The translations under genes were made by a program, and so were the position numbers. Positions 11,512 to 20,054 of a stretch of DNA of 64,000 bases are shown here, in pieces. The notes beneath the pieces are model-generated. The model saw only the letters and a list, made by a program, of their open reading frames with translations. It searched no databases and was not told the DNA's origin. The stretch spans positions 214,924 to 278,923 of the forward strand of contig URKJ01000001.1 of the NCBI GenBank assembly GCA_900548385.1, given 5' to 3'. Within the stretch, counting starts at the first letter, position 1, and every line of letters begins with the position of its first letter. Origin of the DNA: an uncultured bacterium. GTDB taxonomy: Bacteria > Verrucomicrobiota > Lentisphaeria > Victivallales > UBA1829.

Positions 11512-12279
11512 ATGAAGATTTCACAAAAGAATCTTGCCGCTCAGCTGTTCACTTGTCACGAGTACACGAAAACGCCGAAAGACATTGCGGAAACCCTGAA
11601 AAAAGTCAAGAAGATCGGATATGACGCCGTTCAGATCTCCGCGCTCGGACCGATTGATCCGAAGGAACTCGGCGCCATGCTCGAAGGCGAAGGGCTGTTC
11701 TGCTGCGCTTCCCACGATGGCGGAGACGATCTGTTCAATAAAACCGATGCGCTGATTGAAAAGCTCCATGCGGTCAAATGTCCTTATGTCGCTTATCCCT
11801 GGCCGCATACGCGTCCCGGTACGGAAGAGGAATGGGTTGCGCTTGCGAAACGCCTTGATGCGGTCGGTGCGAAACTCCGTGAAGCGGGAATCACGCTCTG
11901 CTATCACAACCACAACATCGAATTTACGAAATACAACGGAAGAACCGCGCTTGACATCATCTATTCCGCTTCCTGCGCCGACAATCTCCAGGGCGAGCCC
12001 GATACCCACTGGGTCCAGCTCGGCGGCGCGAATCCGGTGACATGGTGCAGAAAACTTTCCGGCCGTCTGCCGCTGCTGCACATGAAGGATACCGCCTACA
12101 TCGGCGACAAACCGATGATGACTGAGATCGGAAACGGAAATCTGGAGTGGAAAGAGATCGTAAAAGCCGCCGATGAAGCCGGTTGCAAATGGTACATCGT
12201 CGAGCAGGATGTCTGCCCCGCGAGTCCGTTCGACTCCCTCAAGCAGAGCTATGAATATATCAAATCGGAGCTGTTCTGA
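11512..12279 (+). CDS. Sugar phosphate isomerase/epimerase (AP-endonuclease-2-like TIM barrel), copy A
   Basis: 255 residues of the xylose-isomerase-like TIM-barrel superfamily. Metal-binding and barrel motifs seen include IGYDAVQISALG near the start, CYHNHNIEF near residue 138 and LLHMKD near residue 188, with a late YIVEQD segment near 230. Such enzymes interconvert ketoses or inositol derivatives using a divalent metal. AGGAG lies 9 bp before the ATG. Its stop overlaps the start of the next, related gene by one base, so the two are co-translated. The substrate cannot be read from the sequence. Confidence 0.85.
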   Translation: MKISQKNLAAQLFTCHEYTKTPKDIAETLKKVKKIGYDAVQISALGPIDPKELGAMLEGEGLFCCASHDGGDDLFNKTDALIEKLHAVKCPYVAYPWPHTRPGTEEEWVALAKRLDAVGAKLREAGITLCYHNHNIEFTKYNGRTALDIIYSASCADNLQGEPDTHWVQLGGANPVTWCRKLSGRLPLLHMKDTAYIGDKPMMTEIGNGNLEWKEIVKAADEAGCKWYIVEQDVCPASPFDSLKQSYEYIKSELF

Positions 12280-13166
12280 TGTATTTTACCGGATTTGCAG
12301 ACGAAGCCTCCGGCAATCTTGACTTGCAGATCAAAGCGACGAAAGAGCTCGGCTGGAGCAATATCGAAGCCCGTTCCCTGTTCGGGAAAAATCTGGGAAC
12401 CATGTCCGATGAGGAGTTTGAAACTCTTCAGGAGAAACTTTCCGCTGCGGGCGTCGGCATCAACTGTTACGGCAGTGCGGTCGCCAACTGGGCGAACCCG
12501 ATTACCGAGTCGCCGGAAAAATCCTATGCCGAGCTGCGCACGGCTCTGCCGCGTATGCAGAAGCTGGGTACGAAATTGATCCGGATCATGAGTTTTGCCG
12601 TTCCGCAGGAGCTCAAAGCGAAAGCGTGGGAGTTTGAAGATGAAGTCATCAAACGCCTGCAGACCATCGTCCGGATGGCGGAAGAGGCTGGCGTGGTTTG
12701 CGTTCATGAGAACTGCATGAACTGGGGCGGTCTCTCCTATGAGCATACCCTGCGCCTTTGTGACAGGTTGGCGTCTTCCCCTGCGTTCCGGCTGGTGTTT
12801 GATACCGGAAACCCTGTCTTTAACGATGATTACAGCAAGAATCCGCTGAAAAAGCAGAGTTCCTGGGAATTCTATGAGAAGGTCAGGGATTTTGTCGTCT
12901 ACATCCATATCAAGGATGGCAAAATTCTGCCGGACGGGACGATGAAGTTCACGTTCGGAGGAGAGGGCGACGGCGACGTCCGCCGGATCCTTACGGATGC
13001 GTTCTCCCGCGGCTATGATGGCGGCATCTCCATTGAACCGCACATGAACAAAGTGTTCCACGATCCCGATGCAAGCGTCAATGAACGCCTTTCCTACGAG
13101 AATTATGTGGAGTACGGCAAACGCATGATGGCGATGGTGGACGAAATCAAAAAGTCCATCGCATAA
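12279..13166 (+). CDS. Sugar phosphate isomerase/epimerase (TIM barrel), copy B
   Basis: 295 residues, same superfamily as the upstream gene but clearly diverged. LGWSNIEARSLFGKN opens the barrel. VCVHENCMNWGG, LVFDTGNPVF and VYIHIKDGK carry the expected His, Glu and Asp metal ligands, and GGISIEPHM closes it. The ATG overlaps the previous TGA (TGATG). Having two unlike barrel isomerases as a pair suggests consecutive steps on one sugar. Terminated at 13186-13231. Confidence 0.85.
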   Translation: MYFTGFADEASGNLDLQIKATKELGWSNIEARSLFGKNLGTMSDEEFETLQEKLSAAGVGINCYGSAVANWANPITESPEKSYAELRTALPRMQKLGTKLIRIMSFAVPQELKAKAWEFEDEVIKRLQTIVRMAEEAGVVCVHENCMNWGGLSYEHTLRLCDRLASSPAFRLVFDTGNPVFNDDYSKNPLKKQSSWEFYEKVRDFVVYIHIKDGKILPDGTMKFTFGGEGDGDVRRILTDAFSRGYDGGISIEPHMNKVFHDPDASVNERLSYENYVEYGKRMMAMVDEIKKSIA

Positions 13167-13185
13167 GGCTTTCCGGTCGTTTTGA

Positions 13186-13231
13186 AAACGCCGCACCTGT
13201 CTGAAACGCAGTGTGCGGCGTTTGTTTTTTT
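13186..13231 (+). terminator. Terminator after the isomerase pair
   Basis: AAACGCCGCAC (13186-13196) pairs with GTGCGGCGTTT (13213-13223), followed by GTTTTTTTTA-like sequence. It lies between the isomerase pair and the converging AraC gene. Confidence 0.9.
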
Positions 13232-13240
13232 ATGATGGAC

Positions 13241-14083
13241 TCATCCGGAACTACGGATTTCTCCGGGAGTTCTGCCGGTACTGTTGCGGATGACCCGGCA
13301 GAAGTAGTTGACGTCGCTGTACCCGGAAAGCCCGGCGATTTTCTGCAGCGGATAGCGGGTCTGTTTCAGCAGGGAGATCGCTTTTTGCAATCGAAGCTGG
13401 GCAAGATAGCCGGAGGGCGTTATGCTGATTTTCCGGCGGAACAGACGGAGCAGAGTCGTGCGGTCGATTTCCAGCCGTTCCGCCAGAGCGTTGATATTCA
13501 GGTTCGGATTCTGAAAATTTTCTTTGCAGATGCGGATTGCCTCATGAAGCTGACGGTTTTCCAGTGTCGCTTCCCGGTTTGTCCCGCCCGCCGCGGCTAG
13601 AATGTCACAGATCAGGGAAACCATTTTCCGCCAGCTGTACGGTGTCAGTTCCTGCATCCGGCTGTTGAGTTCCAGGAAAAGCTCATGCGGACATTCCCCT
13701 GCGAAAAACGGATCGGGCGGATAGTTGTAGGAGCGCATGAAATCGGCGGCATACGGCCCGTCGAATGCCAGCCAGTAGTATTCCCATCGCGGCGAGACGG
13801 AGCGGAATACATGCTGTTCGAGCGGCATGCGGAAAAACACGTCGCCCGGATGAATCCGCAGCGGTTCCGCACCCGGATCGCGGATCATTTCGCCTTCTCC
13901 CGCCACGCACCAGTAAAACTGGACGAACGGTTTCTGTCCGGGCGGAACGACTTCGCCGTCATCCATGTCCCGTTGGAAATGCCCCATGGATCGCGGATAA
14001 AACGGCAGCCCGACTTTCGGGAACGAGTCCAGCTCCGGACGGTGCAGGGACCGCAGAACGATCCGTTTTCGGTTGTTTTCCAT
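13241..14083 (-). CDS. AraC-family transcriptional regulator (GH4 divergon)
   Basis: 280 residues. An N-terminal cupin (IHPGDVFFRMPLEQHVFR) is followed by a C-terminal double HTH (INALAERLEIDRTTLLRLF, then IAGLSGYSDVNYFCRVI and the closing STGRTPGEIR). ATG 14083 is chosen because AAAGGA lies 7 bp upstream; a TTG one codon earlier is less likely. It is transcribed away from the GH4 gene at 14250, so it most likely controls that promoter, which contains a palindrome over its -10. Confidence 0.9.
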   Translation of the reverse strand: MENNRKRIVLRSLHRPELDSFPKVGLPFYPRSMGHFQRDMDDGEVVPPGQKPFVQFYWCVAGEGEMIRDPGAEPLRIHPGDVFFRMPLEQHVFRSVSPRWEYYWLAFDGPYAADFMRSYNYPPDPFFAGECPHELFLELNSRMQELTPYSWRKMVSLICDILAAAGGTNREATLENRQLHEAIRICKENFQNPNLNINALAERLEIDRTTLLRLFRRKISITPSGYLAQLRLQKAISLLKQTRYPLQKIAGLSGYSDVNYFCRVIRNSTGRTPGEIRSSG

Positions 14084-14155
14084 CAATGATTCCTTTCCGG
14101 TTGCGGAATCTGTGCAACTGCCTCAAAAATCCAGTAAAAGTTTCAAAAGTACATA

Positions 14156-14184
14156 TTTCAAACTCACAGATCCTGTGATATAAT
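14156..14184 (+). promoter_or_regulatory. Putative promoter of the first GH4 gene
   Basis: TATAAT at 14179-14184 follows a weak -35 TTTCAA (14156-14161) at 17 bp. TTTCAAA also occurs 15 bp further upstream (14141), which could be a direct-repeat activator site for the divergent AraC protein. Confidence 0.5.
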
Positions 14185-14193
14185 ATGCACAGG
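14172..14193. promoter_or_regulatory. Operator-like inverted repeat over the GH4 -10 element
   Basis: CCTGTG (14172-14177) and CACAGG (14188-14193) form a perfect 6-bp inverted repeat with a 10-bp centre that contains the TATAAT. A protein bound here would block transcription of the GH4 gene. Confidence 0.45.
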
Positions 14194-14249
14194 GAAATCA
14201 AAAATTCAACCGTTTAACGGAAAAACCAGTTAAAAAAAGGAGTCTGTTT

Positions 14250-15605
14250 ATGGCAAGAATCGCAATTATCGGTGCGGGCGGCGTGATCTTCGCGCAGAAT
14301 TTCATCAAGGACATTCTGCTGGATGAGACACTCCGCAGCAATACGGAAGTCGTTCTGATGGATATCGACCGGGAACGTCTGGAGGTCGCGCTCAAATTCG
14401 GGGAGATCATTTCCAAAAAGCTCAATGTGGAATTCAACCCGGTGGCGACAACCGATCTGCGCGAGGCGCTGAAAGGGGCGGATTATGTGATTACGATTTT
14501 CCGTTCCGGCACTATTGATCTTCAGGAAATTGAATATTCGATTCCGAAAAAATACGGCGTCGATCAGGTTGTCGCCGATTCCATGGGGCCCGGCGGTATC
14601 TTCCGCGGACTCCGCACGCTGAAAGACCTCTTTGTTGTGCTGGATGCGATGGAGGAGATCTGTCCGGGCGCGTATCTGCTGAATTATGTCAACCCGATGT
14701 CGATGAATACGATCGCGCTCAGCCGCCGGGCGAAAACGGTTAAGGTGATCGGACTCTGCCACAGCGTCCGCAATACTCTGCGGGAGCTCAGCGGGTATCT
14801 GGGCATCGACCCGAAAACCGTGAAATATTTTGCCGCCGGCGTCAACCATCAGGCGTTCATGCTGAAATTTGAACAGAACGGCAAATGCCTGTATCCGCGT
14901 CTGCGCGAACTGCTTGACAAACCGGAGATCTATAAGAAAGACAAGGTTCGTTTTGAACTGATGCGCCATTTCGATTACTTTCCGACCGAAAGTTCCGGTC
15001 ACGGTTCCGAGTATATCCCGTATATCCGCAAGCGTCAGGACCTGATCGACAAGTTCTGCTCCTGCGATGTCCCGAACATTTCCGACGGGATCAACTGGGC
15101 GACAATGGGCGCGGGTGTCAGCGGAGCTTCCGTTACAATCTGCCGCAAACTCCGGGAACTTAATCTCCGGCATATCGGGGAATATCTGAACGGGACCCGC
15201 GAAGTGGATACCAAGCCGAGCGAAGAATACGGAGTGGAACTGATCGCAGCAATCGAAAAGAACGAGGATTTTTCCGCGAATCTCAATGTGATGAACAACG
15301 GACTGATCCCGTCTCTGCCTCCGGGAGCGGCGGTCGAAGTGCCGTGCCTGGTGAACGGTGCCGGTATTCTTCCCTGCCGCGTTGACAATTATCCGGAACA
15401 GCTTGCTTCGCTGAATCGCGGTATGATCAACGCCCAGATCCTCGCGGCGGAAGGTGCTCTGACCGGATGCCGTCACAAAATCTTCCAGGCGATCGCCTGT
15501 GATCCGCTGACCGCGGCGACGCTCGGACTTGACGAGATTCAGGCGATGACGGATGAGATGTTTGAAGCGCTGAAAGATTATATTGATCCGCGTTTCTCCA
15601 AGTGA
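14250..15605 (+). CDS. GH4 family glycosidase (alpha-galactosidase/alpha-glucosidase-like), copy 1
   Basis: 451 residues. GH4 enzymes cleave glycosides by NAD+-dependent redox chemistry with Mn2+. The N-terminal Rossmann nucleotide loop IGAGGVIFAQNFI is followed by NYVNPM. Metal ligands are the Cys in GLCHSV (about residue 169) and the His in GVNHQAF. The acidic ESSGHGSEY segment and the helical C-terminus (NNGLIPSLP, EVPCLV) fit MelA/AglA-type enzymes. It has no signal peptide and so is cytoplasmic, acting on imported di- or oligosaccharides. AAAAAGGAG lies before the ATG. A paralogue is at 44940. The choice between galactoside and glucoside cannot be made from sequence alone. Confidence 0.9.
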   Translation: MARIAIIGAGGVIFAQNFIKDILLDETLRSNTEVVLMDIDRERLEVALKFGEIISKKLNVEFNPVATTDLREALKGADYVITIFRSGTIDLQEIEYSIPKKYGVDQVVADSMGPGGIFRGLRTLKDLFVVLDAMEEICPGAYLLNYVNPMSMNTIALSRRAKTVKVIGLCHSVRNTLRELSGYLGIDPKTVKYFAAGVNHQAFMLKFEQNGKCLYPRLRELLDKPEIYKKDKVRFELMRHFDYFPTESSGHGSEYIPYIRKRQDLIDKFCSCDVPNISDGINWATMGAGVSGASVTICRKLRELNLRHIGEYLNGTREVDTKPSEEYGVELIAAIEKNEDFSANLNVMNNGLIPSLPPGAAVEVPCLVNGAGILPCRVDNYPEQLASLNRGMINAQILAAEGALTGCRHKIFQAIACDPLTAATLGLDEIQAMTDEMFEALKDYIDPRFSK

Positions 15606-15620
15606 TCCGGCTTCTCTGAC

Positions 15621-15666
15621 GGAAAAGCGTTCCGGAGTATTCTGCGGAACGCTTTCCATTTTTTTT
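15621..15666 (+). terminator. Terminator after GH4 copy 1
   Basis: AAAGCGTTCCG pairs with CGGAACGCTTT around an AGTATTCTG loop and is followed by a run of eight T. Confidence 0.92.
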
Positions 15667-15739
15667 CTTCGATTCTGTTGCATTCCGGAGCTTTTTGCTT
15701 TATATTACTGAAGTTGCATAAAACAGGAGGTTGATGTAA

Positions 15740-16549
15740 ATGGATGCAAAACGGAAACGGAAAATCTGGAAAATCACAGCAATTACAGCGGGAGTCATCA
15801 TTGTCTTGGTAATGATTGCACTGTTGTTTCTGGGGACGATCGTGAAACACTCGCTGACGACGATCGGGCCGAAAGTCCTTGGCGCTCCGGTGAAAGTCGG
15901 CTCGGTGACGGTCAACGTTTTTTCGGGAGTCGTTGACATCCGCAACCTGTTTATCGGCAATCCGCAGGGGTATAAACATGAATGTGCGCTGACCGTGAAG
16001 ACGATCCGGGTCGATATTGTTCCCTCGTCGCTGGCAGGCAAAAAAATAATCGTGGAAGAGTTTACGCTTGACGGTGTGGATGTTTATTTTGAGCCGTCGG
16101 CAACTCTGCTTTCCAATAATCTCTCTCAGCTGAACGAGAATGTTGCGGCATTCAGCAAAAAATTCAGTTCCGGTGAGACAAAGCCTGCGGCGGAGAATAA
16201 AAAGGAACAAAAAGATACAAAGCTTCAGGTGGACGATTTGAATCTGACTTCCATCTTCGTCAATGTCGTGACGTCCATTCCCGGCGGTCCTGTTTCCAAG
16301 GCTCCGCTTCCGGTGGTTCCGATCGAACTGGAAAATCTCGGTCAGGACGAGGATGGTATAACTCCGCTGAATCTGACCGCGGTGATTCTGAATAAACTTA
16401 CTCTCGGCGTGTTTGCATCGGTCGGGGATGCGTTCCCGTCCATGAAAGATTTCACGGATGCCGGAACCAGAGTTCTGAATACGACTACAACCATTTTCAA
16501 AGGCGTTGGGGAGCTGTTGAAGTCCCGTTCGGATTCCGGAAAGAAATAA
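15740..16549 (+). CDS. Membrane-anchored AsmA-like protein
   Basis: 269 residues. A basic N-terminus precedes one transmembrane helix (about residues 11-33). The periplasmic part begins GAPVKVGSVTVNVFSGVVDIRNLFIGNP, split across residues about 48-75, which is the AsmA-type opening beta strands. A Lys/Glu-rich linker lies near 145-160. AsmA relatives act in outer-membrane lipid or protein homeostasis; this one is short. AGGAGG sits 9 bp before the ATG. It is a single-gene unit with its own terminator. Confidence 0.65.
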   Translation: MDAKRKRKIWKITAITAGVIIVLVMIALLFLGTIVKHSLTTIGPKVLGAPVKVGSVTVNVFSGVVDIRNLFIGNPQGYKHECALTVKTIRVDIVPSSLAGKKIIVEEFTLDGVDVYFEPSATLLSNNLSQLNENVAAFSKKFSSGETKPAAENKKEQKDTKLQVDDLNLTSIFVNVVTSIPGGPVSKAPLPVVPIELENLGQDEDGITPLNLTAVILNKLTLGVFASVGDAFPSMKDFTDAGTRVLNTTTTIFKGVGELLKSRSDSGKK

Positions 16550-16576
16550 CCCGTCCCGTCCGTTCCTATTTGTTTT

Positions 16577-16614
16577 CCCGTCTGTTTCCGGTTGATGAAA
16601 CAGACGGGATTTTT
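16577..16614 (+). terminator. Terminator after the AsmA-like gene
   Basis: CCCGTCTGTTTC (16577-16588) and GAAACAGACGGG (16597-16608) form a perfect 12-bp stem with an 8-base loop, followed by ATTTTTG. Confidence 0.92.
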
Positions 16615-16617
16615 GTT

Positions 16618-17013
16618 TTAAAACAGATCCGGAGTGTGCGGCAGGTGTTCGATCCCGTCCGCATGGTCCCGGATCCAGAACATGAGAATATCGACGATGT
16701 GCTGGATATCCGTTTCGGAAAGGGGGCGTCCGGGCGGAATGCCGTGCCATTTTTGCAGACAGCCGCGGCAGCAGCATCCGGTCGCGTGCTGTGCGGTGAA
16801 ACAGGGATGCCCGCGCATGGGGGTCTGTCTTCCGTCATTCGGCGGATCTGCTGGAGCAAGACGCGTCCGGATCAGTTTTTCGCTTTGACTGCGAACGGTA
16901 TCGAAGCCCCGTTCTGCGAGATAATGCAGATCCGGCCCGGACAGACGGAAGCGGGAACGGAATTCCGATTCCGCAAGGCGCCGTTTCAGAATTATCCACT
17001 CGCGCTCGGTCAT
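16618..17013 (-). CDS. DUF4186 family protein
   Basis: 131 residues when started at ATG 17013, two bases after the stop of the MATE gene; the frame extends further but into that gene. Recognised by the conserved DUF4186 core: DTVRSQSEKLIRTRLAP, NDGRQTPMRGHP, then FTAQHATGCCCRGCLQKWH with a Cys cluster, and ending GRPLSETDIQHIVDILMFWI. The clustered Cys and His suggest metal binding, but no function is known to me. Translationally coupled to the MATE transporter upstream. Confidence 0.8.
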   Translation of the reverse strand: MTEREWIILKRRLAESEFRSRFRLSGPDLHYLAERGFDTVRSQSEKLIRTRLAPADPPNDGRQTPMRGHPCFTAQHATGCCCRGCLQKWHGIPPGRPLSETDIQHIVDILMFWIRDHADGIEHLPHTPDLF

Positions 17014-17015
17014 GG

Positions 17016-18371
17016 TCAGGCTTCCGCGCGGGTCAGCTTTTTGATCCATGTGTAGGAATGCACCTTGATGAACGCCGGGACGCATTTGAATACCTGGTCG
17101 CTGTTCAGGGCGATCATAACTGCAACGGGGCTCCAGTTCCAGGCAAACGCTCCCAGTGCGGAGATGGGAAGAACAATACCCCAGATGCTGATGATGTCAA
17201 GAAACATGATGAACCGGGTGTCGCCGCCTCCGCTGATGATTCCCCCGTTGGTCGGCATTTGGTAAGAGGTCCCGACTCCGGTGATGCTGAGAATCAGCAG
17301 AAAATCGTAACACATCGCCATTGTCTGCGGGGAAAGAGTGTAAAGCTGGAGGAAAGGTCCGCGGAGCAGATAGATCGCCGCTCCCAGAATCAGGCCGAGA
17401 ACGATGAATATGAGCTGAAGTGTCTGCGCGTAATCTTTTACGACGTTGAGTTTGCCCTGTCCGATCGCTTTTCCGATCATGATGGAGGCTGTGGCGCAGG
17501 CTCCCAGCATGGCGACTTTCAGCGTCAGATAGAGCGCGTTGGCGGCGCTGTTTGCGGCAATGGCAATCGAGTCGAGATGTCCGAGAATCATGGTCTGCGC
17601 GGCGGTCGAGAGTCCCCACAATGTCGAAACGATGAGGAGCGGGTAGGTGACGCGGACAAAATCTTTCAGCAAAACGCGGTCGATATGGAAAAAGGAGATC
17701 AGGCGCAGTTTCAGCGCACCGCCTTTTTTCCAGAGGAAGATCAGAACGGCGGCGAGTTCCAGCGCCCGCGCGGTCAGCGTTCCGATCCCGGCGCCGCGGA
17801 TTCCCATTTCCGGAAAACCGAACCGTCCGAAGATCAGGACGAAGTTGATTCCGAAATTGGCGATCAGGCCGATGATTGCCACATAGAGTGAGATTCGGAC
17901 AATTTCAACCGCGCGCAGCGTTTCCATCAGAATGACGCTGATCACGAAGAAGAGATAGGACCAGCGGATCGTTTCCAGATAACTCATGCCTTCGGCAATG
18001 ATGGTTTTGTCGTAAGTGAACAGTTCCAGAAGCTGGCGCGGAAACAGCCATGTTGCGGCGAAAAGCAGAAATCCGGCGGTGATTCCGAACCACATGGCGA
18101 TGGCGGAGAGGCGGCGGATCGGGCGTGTGCGGTTCTGTCCCCAGTATTGTGTGCCGAGAATGACAAGTCCGCTGCCGATCCCCATAACCGCTTGCTGGAG
18201 AACGAACTGCAGGTGATTGACGGCGGTTGCCCCGGCGAGAGAAGATTCCTGATACGAGCCGAGCATGATGTTGTCGGTCAGGTTTACGGCAAACCGGATG
18301 ATGTTCTGAAAGACCAGAACGAGAAAGAAGCTGAAAAAGGTCCTGTAAAATGTTTTGTCGCGTATGATCAT
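17016..18371 (-). CDS. MATE-family efflux transporter, copy 1
   Basis: 451 residues with about twelve hydrophobic helices in two pseudo-repeats. NLTDNIMLGSYQESSLAGAT near residue 30 and GGDTRFIMFLDIISIW near 390 are typical MATE segments. It should export cationic drugs or metabolites in exchange for Na+ or H+ across the inner membrane. No clear ribosome site precedes ATG 18371. It runs into the DUF4186 gene after two bases. Not close in sequence to the second MATE gene at 37541. Confidence 0.9.
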   Translation of the reverse strand: MIIRDKTFYRTFFSFFLVLVFQNIIRFAVNLTDNIMLGSYQESSLAGATAVNHLQFVLQQAVMGIGSGLVILGTQYWGQNRTRPIRRLSAIAMWFGITAGFLLFAATWLFPRQLLELFTYDKTIIAEGMSYLETIRWSYLFFVISVILMETLRAVEIVRISLYVAIIGLIANFGINFVLIFGRFGFPEMGIRGAGIGTLTARALELAAVLIFLWKKGGALKLRLISFFHIDRVLLKDFVRVTYPLLIVSTLWGLSTAAQTMILGHLDSIAIAANSAANALYLTLKVAMLGACATASIMIGKAIGQGKLNVVKDYAQTLQLIFIVLGLILGAAIYLLRGPFLQLYTLSPQTMAMCYDFLLILSITGVGTSYQMPTNGGIISGGGDTRFIMFLDIISIWGIVLPISALGAFAWNWSPVAVMIALNSDQVFKCVPAFIKVHSYTWIKKLTRAEA

Positions 18372-18403
18372 GGGGGCAGGGCGGATGGATGAGGTTGAAA
18401 TGG

Positions 18404-18434
18404 AAAAGGCTGGTACAATTTTGTACCAGCCTTT
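18404..18434 (-). terminator. Probable terminator of ilvC
   Basis: A perfect 14-bp inverted repeat (AAAGGCTGGTACAA and its complement, two-base loop), 28 bp beyond the ilvC stop on the minus strand. The T run after it (TTTTCC) is short, so termination may be partial. Confidence 0.55.
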
Positions 18435-18461
18435 GAGAATGCGGATAAAGCTCCGCAGGCC

Positions 18462-19454
18462 TTATTTGGCTTTGCGTTCGAAGAGAGCGCGGATTTTAGC
18501 TCCGGTGGTCTCTGCGATGTGCTGTCCGAGTTCTTCGCGTTTGGCTTTGAGCAGTTCGCCTTTGCCTTCGCGGATCATCTTGAGGAATTCTTTTGCGAAT
18601 TCGCCGGATTCGATGCGCTTGAGAGATTCTTTCATGCGCTCTTTGACATCCGGGGTGATGATTTTGGGACCGTTGAAGTATTCGCCGAATTCCGCGGTGT
18701 TGGAGATGACTTTGTTCATCTTCTGGATGCCGCCTTCGTAGACGAGGTCAACGATGAGCTTGAGTTCGTGGATGCATTCGAAATACGCCATTTCCGGGGG
18801 ATATCCGGCTTCGACGAGAGTTTCAAATCCGTACTTCATCAGGTCGACGCAGCCGCCGCAGAGAACGTTCTGTTCACCGAAGAGGTCTTCGTAGGTTTCC
18901 TGTTCGAACGTGCATTCGAGAACGCCGGCGCGGGTGAAGCCCATGGCTTTTGCCATCGCGAGAGCGGTCTGGAGAGCATTGCCGGAAGCATTCTGCTTGA
19001 CGGCGACGAGTCCGGGGACGCCGAACCCGGCGAGGAACGCTTTGCGTTCTTCGGTTGCAGGGCTCTTCGGAGCAACCATGATGACGTCAACACCTGCCGG
19101 CGGAACGATTTCGCCGAAGACGATGTTGAAGCCATGGGAGCAGCTGAGGGTCTTGCCCGGTTTCATGTGCTGGGCAATATCGGCTTTGTAGACCGGACCG
19201 TGGTATTCGTCGGGAAGGAGGATGTGAATGACATCGGCCTTTTCCGCCGCATCCGAGAACGACATGACCTGGAAGCCGTCGGCAACCGCTTTGTCAAACG
19301 ACGGGCCGGGTCTGGAACCGATAATGACGTTGACGCCGGAATCTCTCATACAGAGGGCCTGGGCGGAACCCTGACTTCCATAACCGATCACGGCTACGGT
19401 TTTGCCGTTCAGAACCGATGCGTCCGCATCGCTGTCGTGCATGATTTTAACCAT
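18462..19454 (-). CDS. ilvC: Ketol-acid reductoisomerase (class I)
   Basis: 330 residues, the usual length of class I KARI. It converts acetolactate and acetohydroxybutyrate to the dihydroxy acids of valine and isoleucine synthesis, with NADPH and Mg2+. VIGYGSQGSAQALCMRDSG is the dinucleotide loop and IGSRPGPSFDKA the phosphate-binding beta2-alphaB loop. The knotted C-terminal domain holds the metal-binding acidic residues (ETYEDLFGEQNVLCGG, FECIHELKLIVDL). AAAGGAG lies upstream of ATG 19454. It stands alone, away from ilvB/ilvN/ilvD. Confidence 0.97.
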   Translation of the reverse strand: MVKIMHDSDADASVLNGKTVAVIGYGSQGSAQALCMRDSGVNVIIGSRPGPSFDKAVADGFQVMSFSDAAEKADVIHILLPDEYHGPVYKADIAQHMKPGKTLSCSHGFNIVFGEIVPPAGVDVIMVAPKSPATEERKAFLAGFGVPGLVAVKQNASGNALQTALAMAKAMGFTRAGVLECTFEQETYEDLFGEQNVLCGGCVDLMKYGFETLVEAGYPPEMAYFECIHELKLIVDLVYEGGIQKMNKVISNTAEFGEYFNGPKIITPDVKERMKESLKRIESGEFAKEFLKMIREGKGELLKAKREELGQHIAETTGAKIRALFERKAK

Positions 19455-19549
19455 TTTACCATTTCTCCTTTATACTATGAGTGGTTTTCTGTTATCTAAT
19501 AAAAGTAGCATTCTATTTGATTTTTTCAACCGTTCCGCAGAAAAATGGC

Positions 19550-20041
19550 TCATTTTTCCGATTTTTCCGCTATTTTCATCAAAATCGCACGCTGGTCCGG
19601 TTCGATGCGGCGGGAGAACAGCAGGGATGGCGTCCCGCCGAGCAGGAGCCCGATGAGCGGAAGATTCAGTTTGGAGGCGTACAGCTTGCCATCGCTTTTG
19701 CGGTAGAATGCAATGCCGCAGGGCAGGATGGCGGCGATTTTCCGTTCGGTTTCATCGCGGATCAGCTCCCGCGCATAATCCGGATTGCAAAAACGGAACG
19801 ATTGCAGGGGCAGTCCGTCGGGTGTCCGGGGGAGCGCACAGCCGGCGGAAGAGGCCGTCCATCCGCCGATTTCCTTTGCCGCTTCCGGAACCGAACGCAT
19901 TGCTGTCTGAAAATCGGGAGAACCAAGTTCAAATTCCCGGATCAGGCTTGAGCGCAGCCAAAGAAGCCCGGCAGTGAACGTCACCGCTGCCCCAAGCAGA
20001 ACACCGAGCGTCAGATACAGGAATTCTTTCCGTTTCCGCAT
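19550..20041 (-). CDS. DUF302-like membrane-anchored protein
   Basis: 163 residues with one N-terminal transmembrane helix (about 8-29). The following domain fits the DUF302 pattern: FRFCNPDYARELIRDE, then a LPCGIAFYRKSDGKLYASKLN stretch, that is CNP, LPC and a late Asn. The exposed domain is expected to be periplasmic. It lies 13 bp downstream of purQ on the same strand, so it is probably co-transcribed, though no functional link is evident. Confidence 0.6.
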   Translation of the reverse strand: MRKRKEFLYLTLGVLLGAAVTFTAGLLWLRSSLIREFELGSPDFQTAMRSVPEAAKEIGGWTASSAGCALPRTPDGLPLQSFRFCNPDYARELIRDETERKIAAILPCGIAFYRKSDGKLYASKLNLPLIGLLLGGTPSLLFSRRIEPDQRAILMKIAEKSEK

Positions 20042-20054
20042 GGTGGAGCTCCCC

